In this document: positions 11,453 to 22,688 of the stretch, piece by piece
Position numbering within the stretch: position 1 is the stretch's first letter
How the letters are laid out: each line of letters begins with the position of its first letter
Assembly (NCBI GenBank): GCA_009602725.1
Contig: WELB01000003.1
Location: 718,673-782,672, forward strand
DNA: 64,000 bases
Reading direction: 5' to 3'
Source: Spirogloea muscicola
Lineage: Eukaryota; Streptophyta; Zygnematophyceae; Spirogloeales; Spirogloeaceae
The notes under the pieces: model-generated
Database searches by the model: none
What the model saw: only the letters and a program-made list of their open reading frames with translations
What the model was told of the DNA's origin: nothing
Position numbers and translations under genes: made by a program

Positions 11453-13295
11453 TAAGTGGCAGGAAGGCAGAGGTCTGGTTAGGCAATGAGGGCGAAGCGG
11501 TGAGGGAGGGCGGCCCCCCGGGTGGGGGGGGGGGAGGCAGGCAGGCTTCCGAAAACCCTACCGAAGCACTGCCCGGCGGCTTTGGCTTGGCTGTGCCAAT
11601 TTAAGAACGTGTCTGAGCAATTGGCGACTCAGGTTCAACTTGCTCAAGAATGCGGCTGCTGATATTGAAAAATCGGCTGTGAAAAGCCAGCCAGATGCAG
11701 ATTGCTCTGGGCGTCGTAAGCCACGACGGGCTGTGGTGCAGCTGACTCGTCGCTACGTGACCGGGCAGTGGTCCTCGAGCAGCCGTGTCGTGAAAGTCAC
11801 AGGTCAGCCATCAGTCTCCAGGCACAAAGTCTGCTTTGCAGCAGCACCTTAGTCGGGCCAGGCTAGATGCTCACACATAACTTCAAGTAGGTGAAATAGG
11901 ACAACGTGCTGCTGTGGCCCTATCAGTCGTCACCGTAAGCTGCTGCTCACAATCACCATAGTCTCTTGCATAGCTGTGTGATTTTAGCGCCATTCGGCCC
12001 GTTTGGACCTTGTTCTGGGCTGGCTTTTCACAGCCCCCGCCCCCTTTAGAAGAGCTCAACTTCTTTGCCGTGATAAGCCGCCTGCCGCGCTTGCCTGTCA
12101 TGCTAGAAGAGAAACAGATGTTAGTCGTGGTAGCCTGTCACTCTCAGTATACACTACGAGGACCGCCAGGCTCCTTGTTCAAGTCAATGGAGCTGGTAAC
12201 CACCGAAGACCTCCTTCCACCCTGCACAAAGAGGCCTCCCTCACCATGCAGTGCCTTGAATTTTAGATTGGAGACAGGGCGAGAGGCGATAGATTGAAAG
12301 CTACCCTTCCATGCTACTGCAAGCGATTGCATGGATAGAGGCGCCAATGTGCAATGTTGACTTTTTGGCAAAGAACACATTACACCTGCCTCAAGACTGA
12401 ATACATGTTGAGGGAGTCCAGTTGGTGTGGCCACTTCGTATAGCTGGCAAAGGCAGTCCGGGATATGACTTCCTAGTAAACTGAATGTTAAGATTGTAAG
12501 AGACTGACAACAGATATAGGACAGGAGGTTACTCTAGAGACTTTGATCACGTTCACAAGCAGCTACTGCTGAGCCCAAGGAGCTCACTACAGTATATCAA
12601 CAAGTCACACAGGCCCTACTGCTCATAGCGACGTCATTTGTGAGCTGCTCGCTATCTTACAAAAGGCCGCTTCTTGTAGCTAAGACATGCCAAACCAGAA
12701 GGATATATTTGAGTAGAAGAAGATCTACAGGAAGGGAAGGACCTGCTCTTCCCCAATTGTGCATTTCAAAACATCACAAGCAGCTGATGTTGCTAGCCTC
12801 CTAGAAATTTTGACCATCATCTCGCTGACCCTCAAGCACCCTAAGTTTGTACTTGATGGATGCTGAGTTCTCTGTGAGCTGCGCACAGGTCTAGTTTGTA
12901 GTATGGAATAAAGATAACGAAAATAATGTCATGAGAAAGATGCTAGTGCAGGACCATGTATGTCAACACTACAATGGGAAGCAACCATTGTGCTGAAAAA
13001 CAATCTCAGCTAGAGTGCGCCTGTCCCATCACACAACGTCCCGTGAATTGACTGTGCCCACAGAGCATTTACTAGAAGGTTTAACTGGTGCTCTATTCGG
13101 TTGTGTACCTTGTGAAGAGCTACCAAGAGTTGCATGTGCCACATCAGTCCATGTGACCCAAAGTCAGCGGCAGTGCTACATGCTAACGTGGCCTGATGGC
13201 AGCTCAGAGCAGAAAGAGGACAAATGAGAACTGGAGCGGCAAGAGGCGAGAGAAAAGAGACAGAGAGAGGTAGGAAACGAGAACATTTCCGGACC
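11453..13295. other. Intergenic region with one hairpin-repeat copy
   Basis: About 1.8 kb between the divergent start of the APD-type gene and the stop of bL31. A G-run lies near 11520-11535 and a hairpin repeat at 12017-12036. I see no conserved reading frame, RNA gene or other repeat in 12100-13290. Confidence 0.5.
12003..12070 (+). repeat. Hairpin-core dispersed repeat copy
   Basis: Exact core GGGCTGGCTTTTCACAGCCC at 12017-12036, followed by the family's CCGCCCCCTTTAGAAGAGCT flank. GGGCTG pairs with CAGCCC around an 8-base loop. Confidence 0.85.
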
Positions 13296-13998
13296 CTACT
13301 TCTTGCCGCCCTTCTTGGCGGAGCCCTTCTTCTTCTCGATGCGGATCTCGCCCTTAGTGAGCACCGGGATTTCACCAAGGCCCGAGATGGCGCCGTACCG
13401 CTGCTTGAACTTGTCCACGCGGTCCGCGTCCGTCACCAGCGTGGTGGAGTTGCCCTGGTAGAACGGGTGATTCCCCGACCACACGTCCACGACGTACTTC
13501 TCCTGCGTGCCGCCGGTCTTCATCACCAGCTCGCCGTTGCAGAAGACCTCCGCCTCCTTGAAGAAGGGCGGATGGATCCCTTCCTTGCGGCACACCACCC
13601 GCGCCGCGCCGCGCTCCACCTGCGGCAGTGGCAGGCGGTGTCAACGCCGAGCGCTGACGGCTGGCTGTCGAAGCCGGCTCCCGGTTCAGCAGTGCTCGTT
13701 GGCATCGAGGACGCAGCCGCTTTGCGGCTGCAAAGCCGTCAATGCGCTGGGCAGGCCTCGACGCAAGCCTTAACGAGGCTTAACGGGCTTGCCGGATGAG
13801 AGCCACCACGCTAGCATCGCTGTGTGCGACGCGGACTGCGGCATATGGTGCCGGAGCACTGACGACCGGCGAGCGCCAGTTGCGGACCTGCAGGCCGTCC
13901 CGCCGCCGCGCCACGCTGCCCAGGCCGCCGACGAGCGGCGACGGCGCCGCCGACGACGAGCGGCCGNCGGCCGCCCCGCCGCAGGCCGCGGCGGCCAT
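13296..13998 (-). CDS. PRPL31: Plastid 50S ribosomal protein bL31 (type A)
   Basis: Nuclear-encoded large-subunit protein of the chloroplast ribosome. The main exon (13296-13620) encodes KEGIHPPFFKEAEVFCNGEL, matching the 'K.GIHP.Y....V.C..G' start of bacterial and plastid bL31, then VDVWSGNHPFYQGNS and the family block DADRVDKFKQRYG. A lysine-rich tail (EIRIEKKKGSAKKGGKK) ends at 13296. The zinc-binding CxxC of some bL31 proteins is reduced: one Cys remains (VFCNG) and the SxCHPF position reads SGNHPF, so this is probably the zinc-free form. An upstream exon (about 13780-13998, one N at 13967) supplies an Ala/Ser/Arg-rich, acid-poor N-terminus that reads as a plastid transit peptide. The 3' acceptor is the CAG before VERGAARVV at about 13621; the exact donor was not settled. 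Confidence 0.88.
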
Positions 13999-14149
13999 GG
14001 CGGCGCGCGAGCCGCGGAGCGCGAGGGTGGTTGCCGACGTCGGCTAGGGTTCTGGGCGCTGCCAAGACGCGGGGCGACAACCCAGGACCTAGCGACCGTC
14101 GCCCGGCGACTCTTTGCGACCTCGCTTGGAAACTGCGACGCCGCCGTTT

Positions 14150-14835
14150 AGCTGGCATGCACCCCCACTACCACAAGCTTAGTACAACCTCCATCTTCCC
14201 ATACTGTATGGTGGTAACATGTAATATGTAATACGTAATGTGGACACTGCGAAGAAGGTGTAACACCAAGAAGGTGGTGATAAGCACCGCGAAGGCTCAA
14301 GCTGTTGCCTGTTACGTGATGTATTGACCCTTGTATGTGCCCATTCTCTGGGAAATGTCGTTGGAATACAATCATCGTCTCTAGAACTAGACAGGAATAG
14401 GAGACAACTAGGCTAACTACCTCTACTGAGTGCCATATCGTGACAGTGAGCCAATCGGACGAGCCAGGTCAGTACAGAACGTCAGTGTACAAGTAGTGGG
14501 CTGGCACGAATTTGACCGCGCATCACGAGACTGACGGTTCCGGAGCTCAAGCAAACACAGGGGGAACTTGCCCGAAACTCAACATTGACGACCACACAAG
14601 CTTAACATTAATGTCTGGCGCTCACAGGTTGTGAAAACGTTAATTAGAACCCCCCCGGTAGGTCGTCACGACTTCTACATTCCACAGGTAACAATTCAAA
14701 AACAAAATCACGACGGGAAACACCTGAATGACGCCGGGGGAACATGGCCCTTGGCGAGATACTGGAAGAATGGGCGGCCAGTGGGCAACATTGACCGCCA
14801 AGGCCCATGTATTGTGCTCAGCCCCGTAGCCTAGC
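14150..14835. other. Intergenic, no gene seen
   Basis: AT-richer sequence upstream of the bL31 gene and before the copia fossil. It contains short direct repeats around TGTAATATGTAATACGTAAT (14219-14238). It could include a decayed LTR of the neighbouring fossil, but I could not define LTR ends. Confidence 0.35.
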
Positions 14836-15890
14836 CATTTGTCATTCCTGTTGGGGTTCCGATTTGAAAGTTACGTTCAACAAACTGCAGAACGTGAACA
14901 GCAGGTACAGGTTGTTGAACGTGGAAGACAAGGGCAGGGAGAGCAAGAAAATTTTCAGGTTATGGGCCCACCGGGCGGCTCGCGTCCTATTCTTAGCCGC
15001 AAACTATCTCGAGAGAAGCTGGACAGTATTGGAAGTTGAAGATGACAAGACTCCTTCAATATCAAGAAGTCTGGGATGCTGTAGAACCCAATGCAGTTCG
15101 TGGCTTGTGTCGGCCCACCTCAAGAGAGAATCAGGCAGCATCAGCAATTTTGATGGCAAACATATCTGATGAAGAGTTGATTGGTCTAGTCCATAAGCCA
15201 TTAGCCAGTCAGATATGGATCACTTGAAGTTCAAGTTCGACAATAGAGGCACTGATAGAGCATATTACCTTACCTCAATATGCGTCTCAGAGAGTGTAAA
15301 AAGGAAAAGGATGAAGGCATACAGGAGTTTGTGAATAGAGTGGAGGTCTTGGCACTGCAGCTACATGACATTGGAGCAGAAGTGCCAGTTCAGCATCAGG
15401 TTCTTGCCAATTATGATGGGACTGCCACCAGAGTATGCCGCTGTAAGGGATACAATCCAGATGTCTTGGACTAGTCTTCTCAAACAGGTTGCTTCCTTTG
15501 CTGCTCCAGTAGTAGCCATGGACTCTGCTTCTACAGTCGAAGTTGCTACAGTCTGCTGTTTTCGACTACAGACACAATTCACGAACTGCATTGGGTTCTA
15601 CAGCATCCCAGAATTCTTGATATTGAAGGAGTCTTGCCATCTTCCACTTCCGTACTGTCCAGTTTGTCTCTCGAGATAGTTTGGGGCTAAGAACAGGAAG
15701 CGAGCCGCCGGGTGGGCCCATAACCTGAAAGTTTTCTCGCTCTGCCTGCCCTTGTCTTCCACGTTCAACAACCTGTACCTGCTGTTCACGTTCTGCAGTT
15801 TGTACCTGTCCTCCATGTCCTACAGCCATCACTTCTATCTCGATGTGGGAGGACCAGCAGACCGTCCTCGTCTTGGCGCACATGCGGACG
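14836..15890. mobile_element. Ty1/copia retrotransposon fossil, rearranged
   Basis: A broken remnant of about 1 kb. The plus strand carries a gag-like fragment (about 14870-15470) with motifs such as LQYQEVWDAVEPNAV and a UBN2-type stretch near 15280-15400. The minus strand carries a short end-piece of copia RNase H (about 15460-15580; STVEAESMATTGAAKEAT). Then comes a second gag-like fragment on the minus strand (about 15600-15880) that is an inverted, diverged copy of the first. Integrase and reverse transcriptase are absent, and no LTR pair was found. It is clearly dead, with several breaks and at least two rearrangement junctions. The two gag copies are still easily aligned, so the rearrangement is moderately old rather than ancient. 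Confidence 0.7.
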
Positions 15891-15956
15891 CGGACGCAGA
15901 CGCAGACGCACTCATGATCACAAAGGGTTCAGAGTAAAACGAAGACTTGCTTGATT

Positions 15957-16190
15957 ACACACAGAGCCGGTGAGCACTCAGCTCCACCTGGCCGCACACA
16001 GAACTGGCAGGCACACATCGCCGTCTCGCCGCACACAGAGCCGCCGCGCACACAGCGCCGCCTAGTCGCACACAGAGCCGCCGCGCACACAGCGCCGCCT
16101 AGTCGCATACAGAGCTGTCGCGCACACAGCGCCGCCTCGCCCCACACATAGCCGCCGCGCACACAGCGCCGCCTAGCCGCACTCACAGCC
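15957..16190. repeat. 37-bp GC-rich tandem array
   Basis: Six contiguous units of exactly 37 bp (15957, 15994, 16031, 16068, 16105, 16142) and a partial seventh. The units are built around GCACACAGAGCCGCCGCGCA and CAGCGCCGCCTAG. The central units are nearly identical and the first two are diverged. There are no spacers, so this is a minisatellite and not a CRISPR array. A short GCGGAC/GCAGAC hexamer run lies just before it (15886-15911). Confidence 0.9.
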
Positions 16191-16199
16191 ACGAGATAG

Positions 16200-16798
16200 T
16201 TCGGGCCAATTATGCATGCAATCTGCCGGGGCCTCCCTTATCTAGGGAGACTCCCATCGGCCAAGCAGAAGGGGCGGAATGGGTGATCCTACCAAGCCAC
16301 TGATTCACCATATTTTTATATTCAACACTAATGTTGTTGCGCATTATCCGGTCCTCTGGCCGTACGCATTACGCTTGGGCATCGGCCCTCTGGTTGTTCT
16401 GCTGCTTTCATGACAGAACTCCTGAGCAATCAGCCTTGATCATGATTCATTAAGAAGAGGTTCCCCATCCTTGCATTAATATGCACTTGAGAAGTATGAC
16501 CAAGCCTGAACCATCACGTCTCAAGCCAGGTCATCTCCTGAGTCAATTTGACATGATATTGCACGACAAGGTCCATTTGAACTTGCTGTACAGGACCTAC
16601 CTAGGAGGGTACTCCTACATGGCCCAATAAGGATATATTGAGGGTCTTGCGATGGGGGGCAGCGCCGGCCAGGTTGGCACGTGCACATGCAACCAGTCTG
16701 ACCGAGTCCTGACAGAGATTGCATGCTCATGTCCACCACAACTAGCTTCAGAGCTTGTTGACTGTACATACTTCACATATGGGATGGCGCCCATGAGG
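16200..16798. other. Intergenic, no gene seen
   Basis: Mixed-composition sequence between the minisatellite and the stop of the DUF72 gene. Its last part is probably the 3' untranslated region of that minus-strand gene. No repeat or RNA gene recognised. Confidence 0.4.
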
Positions 16799-19700
16799 TT
16801 ACGCTCTTTGGAAGAAGGATGTGATGGAGCGGGCCTGCATTGCTCTTACTTTCTTCTGCGGCAAAGCTGATCGGTCAACGCCATCTTCTTGCACGCTAAG
16901 CATGCTTGCAACAGTGTCCATACTTCCACTGTGCACGTTAACATACTTAGTTGGAGTCTCATGTGAGAGGCAGTGACCATCTAGTGCAGGCGCCTCACCA
17001 GCAACAAGGCAGACCGGCAATCTATCTATTGGACGCTTTTTACTGTGGCAGTCGCTACTTTCATCTACTGCTTCTGCAGAAGCTTCGGGAACCTCACAGC
17101 GGCACTCTTCAACAGGGCCTCTGAGAGTTGAAGATGGCTTTTTTGCAGGTGGGCTGCTGAGGTCTGCACCAAACAAGGACAGGAGGCTGCCACTGGCGTG
17201 GCGGCTCCTGAGCGCAGATTGCCAATCATATGCAACCTGGGGGCCGAGTAATGCCGCCAGATTCTTGGCGTTGATGATGGGCTGGTCCTCGTGGTCCGTG
17301 CCCCACATGAAGTACACAGGACCCTGGGCAATAGAGGTTATTGACATTGTTAAAATTCATGTCAGAAGGTGACACTTAACAGCACATCGTAGCTCCCAAA
17401 GGCTGCTGCAGATATTGACATGTTCGCCATGCATTTGAAGAGATTATAAAGGTAAGCTGCACAAACACAGTATCGGCAAATGAATGTGCTCAATGAAGTG
17501 CGACCTTGAGGGCCTCTGGCAGATTAGAAAGTCGTCTTTGCCATGTAGCAAGCTCATCCTTGGAAAGGACTCTTTTTGTACCCTGCCAAGAAAGTCAGGC
17601 ATGCCGGACCTTAAGAATCTCTAGTGCCAAAAGGAGCCTACACAAGACAGAGTCTGGTCATCTCTTTGACAATTGCCCTTTGTTAAATCTAATCCCAGCC
17701 CCCCGTGTGACAAGCATGATCATCTTCACCTCTCGCCGGTGGACTCGTACGTATATAGACTTCGGCTGCGTGACGGCCCAAGCAACTGGCAACACCTCTG
17801 ATACCTGCCAATGGCATAGTCAAGAACGCCACTCTGAGAGCTGTTAACTACCTTTGCTTAAGCAAGTAAGAGGGTCAATCAAGATCATCAAGGCGTTTTC
17901 ATGAGCACCTCTGATGGTCAGTATGGTGATGAATTGAAAGTGCAAAGTGCGATGGCCTGCTGGCTGACCTGGCCAGGTGGCAGGCCAGTCTGCTCACGAT
18001 CGCGCTGGAATGTTTCATGCTTCAGTTCATCCTGTCAATTGTAACAGGTATGTGTCTGACGTTTCCCCCAACATCAATGTGGCTCTGGCTACCAGAGTGT
18101 TGTGGCCGGGGGATGAGGGATAGCTGGCTCATTCACATCCTCGATTAAGCAATGGACCGAATGACTTACCGCTGCGATGAGTGTGATGCTTAATGATTGG
18201 AGGAACTCGCATGTTTCAGTCATGCAGCTTGTCACCCACTCTCTACACCGAAACTCCGCTGCCTGCACACCAAATGCTCGTAGACATCACATATGTCCAC
18301 TGTTTATGTGAAAGTCATCAAGTAGGTTCTCCAGACATTACCAAGTAGACTATTTGATGGATGCAAGAGGTGCTCTGGTAGAGTCCGCCCACCATCTCAA
18401 AGCGAGAGTCAAGGTGCTGCCGACACCATTGCACGTGGGCACGGCTCTCCTTGGTTGGCTTGAAGCCCAAGTGGAACTGATCAAGAAGCAACCAGCAGCA
18501 GAATCTTAGCTCGGTCTGCCTCACAAATGGTAGACTAGCAGGAGTGACTCCCCGCATACCATATCAGCATACATCACCCCGGATCAACTTGAAAAGATTG
18601 TTTCAGCGGCAGATGCCACGTCCTCGGCGTCGTGGAGGTGGTGAGGGAAAGAGAGACCTGGAAGACAATGCAGCCGAGAGCGTTGGCAATGTGCGCAATC
18701 CCCACGGTAGCATTGAAGCGGGCCCAAATTTCGTCCCTGGTACTCGCAAAGTCATATCAATCAGTGTTGGGCATGCATAACGTCGTGACTGCTGTTAGTA
18801 AAGAATCTGATCCCGGATGTCAAAGCACGTATCATCCAATCTCATCTAACATTGACACAGGGTGTGTGCAAAAGATTCGTCTGGACTGCTCTTGAGGTCA
18901 CAACCTGAGAGGCGACGGGAGGCTTTTGAGCGTGACCCGGTTGCCTTTAGATGGCGGCAGCTTCTCACGAATCCCCCTAGGGACAGAGTCCAGCGGGCAC
19001 GACTGGCTGCCAGAGGGCCCAGGCGAGGTTGTCAGGAGTCGCACAAATTGTGCCTCTCTGGCAGCTCTCTGCAGCTTTGCCGGCACAGGGCGAGCAACGG
19101 CAGACCTGCACAGCAGGCCAAAGGCCTTGAAGTGGAAGACGAAGCCACGGGGGACGCACTGCAGCCAGCGGGTGACAGCGGCGCGCCCCGGGATGGCGTA
19201 CGTGGACGTGTCCACCTCGACGCCTGGGGCTTGGCGACGGCCAAGGAGCGGCACTTCCGCCATCAGTTTGTGCACAATTCGGGTTTGCTTAGTGGCGGCT
19301 GCGCTGCCTTCCGGCTTGCAAGCTACAACACATTCCACCGCCAATCTCTCTCGCCCTGATGGCAATGCTCGTCCCAACACCAAAGAGCACGAGTTCTGGC
19401 GCTGACGGCTATCTTCACTTCCAAAGCGAAGTCCTACTGAGGCCTCGCCTTCAAGGCAGCATGCCAGTGAAGGTGCGAGCCACGGTGGGGTCTGGGAGCG
19501 GGCCAAAGGGGCGAACATGGGAAGTTGGTGCTGTAGTGGCGCAAGCGGGCCTCCGCGGAGCGCACGGAGGCGGGGTAGAAGCGGCCGCAACGCTGGATGC
19601 TCTCGTCGCTCCACCCTGTCGAAACGAACGGCACTTAAGCGGTCTTGCACGGCTCGTCTGGACGTCTGGACATGCTCCTGGAGGAACGGCCTCGGGGTAG

Positions 19701-19804
19701 CCGCTAAAACGTTCCGGGCTTTGATATTAACGGCGCTCACCGCAGGTTCCCATCAGAACCTTGCGGGCCGCGTCGGCGCTGCCGCCGCCGCCGGCGGCCG
19801 CCAT
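16799..19804 (-). CDS. DUF72 (YecE-like) protein with C-terminal PCNA-box-like tail
   Basis: DUF72 is a TIM-barrel-like family of unknown biochemical role, common in bacteria and found in some eukaryotes. Family blocks appear in order across about nine minus-strand exons: RKVLMGTCG (19804-19747), GWSDESIQRCGRFYP and LRHYSTNFP (about 19540-19640), GVEVDTSTYAIPGRAAV with PRGFVFHFKA (about 19090-19222), IWARFNATVGIAHIANALGC (about 18640-18730), FHLGFKPTKESRAHVQW (about 18370-18485), AAEFRCREWV and LSITLIAA (about 18170-18260), YVRVHRR (about 17740), LSKDELATWQRRLSNLPEAL (about 17520-17590) and VYFMWGTDHEDQPIINAKN (about 17250-17330). These match the usual G-T-S-G-W, FYP, VE.D.T.Y, EFRH..W, YVR.HG and final N-x-H/A-x-N blocks. 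About 120 polar residues follow the domain and end ARSITSFFQRA, a PIP-box-like motif. The start ATG at 19804 sits directly before the first block. Confidence 0.85.
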
Positions 19805-20630
19805 GCGCGCTGCCGCAGCGGTAGGCGCTTGTGTCGCAGCTGGGGGGTGGGGGTAGTTTTGCCAGCCTGCCTGCCAGCGTGGCATTGAGGGTCCACGTGG
19901 CATGCCAGGTCGGAAAACCAGCCCCCCGGCCCTCCCGCCAAGCAGCGCCGGCGGGCCGGGTATCCCGCATGCGCGGCAGGGCGAAGGCGGGAAGCGGGAT
20001 CCTTCCGGCTCGCGGACGTGGCGCCTCGCTGGCAGCCTCCCGCCAAATCGCCCGCGCCAGAATCGCCAGCGTGGCTCCCGCCGCGGCGGATAGGGGGGTG
20101 GCTCGTCGCTCCGCCGTCCCTCCTCCCCCGTTTCTCCACCTCCCTTCTCGCACTCCCTCCCCTCACCACCCGGAGCTCACAGCTAAATCTAGCCCCTTGC
20201 CCTCCGGCTCCTTACCCCTCCCCCTCAGCGCCCCCTTTCTCGCCCCAGCCCACCTCCGCAGGCCGAACCTTCCGGCTACACACCCCCCTCCTCCGCCGGC
20301 TGCCCCCTCCCACCTCCCTCCTCCGGGGCGCTTGCGTCTGGGCGCGGGCGACGAGAGCCTCGCCCCGCCCGGTGGCCCGACCTCCGCCTCGAGCCCCCAA
20401 CCCTTCCTGCTCCTAAGCCTCGCCAGTCCAGCCACACGACCCCCCGCTCCTTCCCCCTCCTCTCTCTCTCCCTCCATCTCCCCTTCTCTCTCGCTAAGCT
20501 ACCTCCCCCGCCCCCACGTCAAGCTCCGACTTGCGACCGGAAGACCCCACCGTCCTCTTTACCCGCCTCATCTCGGATGGTCATCATGGGTCTTCTGTGA
20601 AACTTAGCCTCCCACTGCCCGGCTCCCACC
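19805..20630. promoter_or_regulatory. Shared intergenic region of a divergent gene pair
   Basis: The DUF72 gene (-) and the next gene (+) start 826 bp apart, so this interval must hold both promoters. The plus-strand half (about 20105-20520) is an extended C/T-rich tract. No TATA box or specific operator is evident. Confidence 0.5.
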
Positions 20631-22688
20631 ATGGATGCTGCAGCCATTGCTGCAGCTTCCGCCACCGCAACTCTCGCTGCTGCGCAGGTGCGGGCCTCCC
20701 GCCAGCAGCGCCTTCCTTGCCACCAGGAGCTGCTGCTGGGCAGCAAGTGCACCTCCCGGCCTCCTTCCCTTCATGGCCTCAGCGGCAGCTGCGGCCAGCT
20801 GCGGCGCTTCCGAGCAACGCACGAGGTGGGCGACCGGGCCGCAGCAGCAAGCAGAAGGACAAGAGGCGCAGCGGCGACGGGCGGCGGCGGCGGCGGCTCT
20901 GGCGACAGCGGCGGCGCCGAGCCGGTGCTGGTCGACATCCGAGGTGAGCGCCGTGTGACAGCCGGAGCTACCTGCTGCCGGCAGCCATTGCCAGGGCGCT
21001 CACTAATGGTCCGCCTCCTTGGCGGTTGCAGAGATGCCGGACGGGAGCACCATGTACTTGTTTGCCGACGAGCGGCGGCCGGAGGCGGCCGCGGCGGGGG
21101 TCAGCCGCGGCGGGGACGCGGCGGCGGCGNNNNNNNNNNNNNNNNNNNNNNNNNNNNNNNNNNNNNNNNNNNNNNNNNNNNNNNNNNNNNNNNNGACGCC
21201 TTGCCCGGCAGCACCGCCCGCAGGGACAAGGCCGCCGGGGCGGCGCCGCCGCCGGCGCCGGCGCAGACTGCCATCGCCGACGTTGAGGAGGAGCCTGCCG
21301 AGGCGACGGGGGTGGCGGCAACAGTGGTGGGCGAGCCTGTGACTGCCGGCCGGGCAGCCGACAGGGCTGCATTGACGGCACTGCCCGGCGACAGCCTCCG
21401 CGACGAACCTGGCGACGTCGAGCCACCGACGGGCGATCAGGCGGAGCCAGCGGCAACAACGGAGGCGCCGGCGGTGGGCGCTGCTGCCGGCTCCTCTAGC
21501 GCCGCCGCCGAGGCCCCTGTGGCGCCGGCAGAAGCGCAGCCAGCCGACGAGCGGCAAGCTGGCAGCGCAGCTAGTCCGGCTGCGGGGCAGGTCTTGGAGC
21601 TACAGAGGCTCGCCGGAGGCAACGGCAGGTCGAGCGAGGCGCTGGAAGCGGCCTACGAAGATGAGGAGCTGCCTGCTGTGAGCAATGGTGGCGCTGCCAG
21701 CACCGAGGCCGGCGCTGATGCCGAAGCTCCACTGCGGTTGCTGCCAGACGAACTTGCTCCTTCCAGGCCGGGGACGGCGGAAGACGTGCGCAGCAGTCGT
21801 GAGCAAGCGGCGGCCTCGGCCTTGCGTGCCTCCATGTCAGAGGCCAGCAGCAACCAAGCTCCGTCCACCTATATGACTCCACAGGATGCACTGGCCGAAA
21901 ACAGCAGGTGAGCATACGGTCACGACTGGCGAGACCCCAACGCATACTTTGATGCCACATCTGCATTGCACATAGTCTGGTCATGAAGAGCTGGGCGGCA
22001 TACTTATATGTATATAAGTAGCAATATTTACAAGCAATATTTACACGCGCTCATGCCCGAAATTGTAAACACAGACTCAATCACCTCATGCTCACTTTGC
22101 ATGGTACGTGTGCCTTTTGCACTCATTGCCAGCAGCATGTCAGCAGCTTCCCCTGGAGTGGAGGTCTCGCAGAGATTCCTCAGTGACACTGGGAGAGCTT
22201 CAGATTATCAGGAAGCAGCCGTGCATAGCTCGACAGCCCCAGCAGCACCAGCGGCTGCACCTGCAGCACCAGCGGCTGCACCTGCACTGCCCTCGTCGGC
22301 AAGCCGGCCGGTCCTTGCGGGCTACATAGCATCGCTGCTACAGCAACGCAAGGGCCTGGCGTGGGCCCTCATCGTGCCAGTTGTGATCTTTGCGCTTGAT
22401 GGCGCTGGCAAGATCATGGGCGCGCTGGTGGAAGCTATAGGAGTCCACCCGCACAAGCAGTATGGCAAGCTGCTGCTTGCCCTCCCAGGAGTGGGCGAGC
22501 TCTGGATCGCACGCATCCTGCATTCGTCGCGGGTGAGGCTTTTGGCCTTGCTGAAGCGGAAGGGCAGGTCCAAGGAGGTTGAGCAAGATGAGCTTCAGGG
22601 TGAGGTCCAGACAGTTGCGGGCGCCATTGCGCGAGTGGCACTTGTGACTTTCGTGTTTAGCTCATTAAGTCGATTTGTAGTGAGTTAA
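20631..22688 (+). CDS. Probable plastid-targeted low-complexity membrane protein
   Basis: I do not recognise the family. The start at 20631 gives MDAAAIAAASATATLAAAQV, an Ala/Ser/Thr-rich, acid-free stretch followed by basic residues, as in green-algal plastid transit peptides. The first exon ends near 20942 (EPVLVDIR). The second (about 21032-21908) begins EMPDGSTMYLFADERR and continues as about 270 residues of Ala/Glu/Pro-rich, probably disordered sequence. It contains a 65-base assembly gap (21130-21194), so the residue count there is unknown. A last exon (about 22135-22688) has (APAAP)n repeats, then ASLLQQRKGLAWALIVPVVI continuing FALDGAGKIMGALVEAIG, one strong hydrophobic segment and one weaker, a basic region (LLALLKRKGRSKEV) and a hydrophobic end (ALVTFVFSSLSRFVVS). 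An organellar membrane protein facing both sides is plausible. Confidence 0.6.

Noticed and set aside
13224-13799. Long plus-strand frame across the bL31 gene
   Set aside because: Antisense to clear bL31 motifs.
15957-16190. CRISPR-like array
   Set aside because: The 37-bp units are directly adjacent with no unique spacers, and the genome is eukaryotic; it is a minisatellite.
19831-20607. 258-codon Pro/Ser-rich frame on the plus strand
   Set aside because: It follows the C/T-rich shared promoter region, overlaps the DUF72 first exon antisense, and has no family features.
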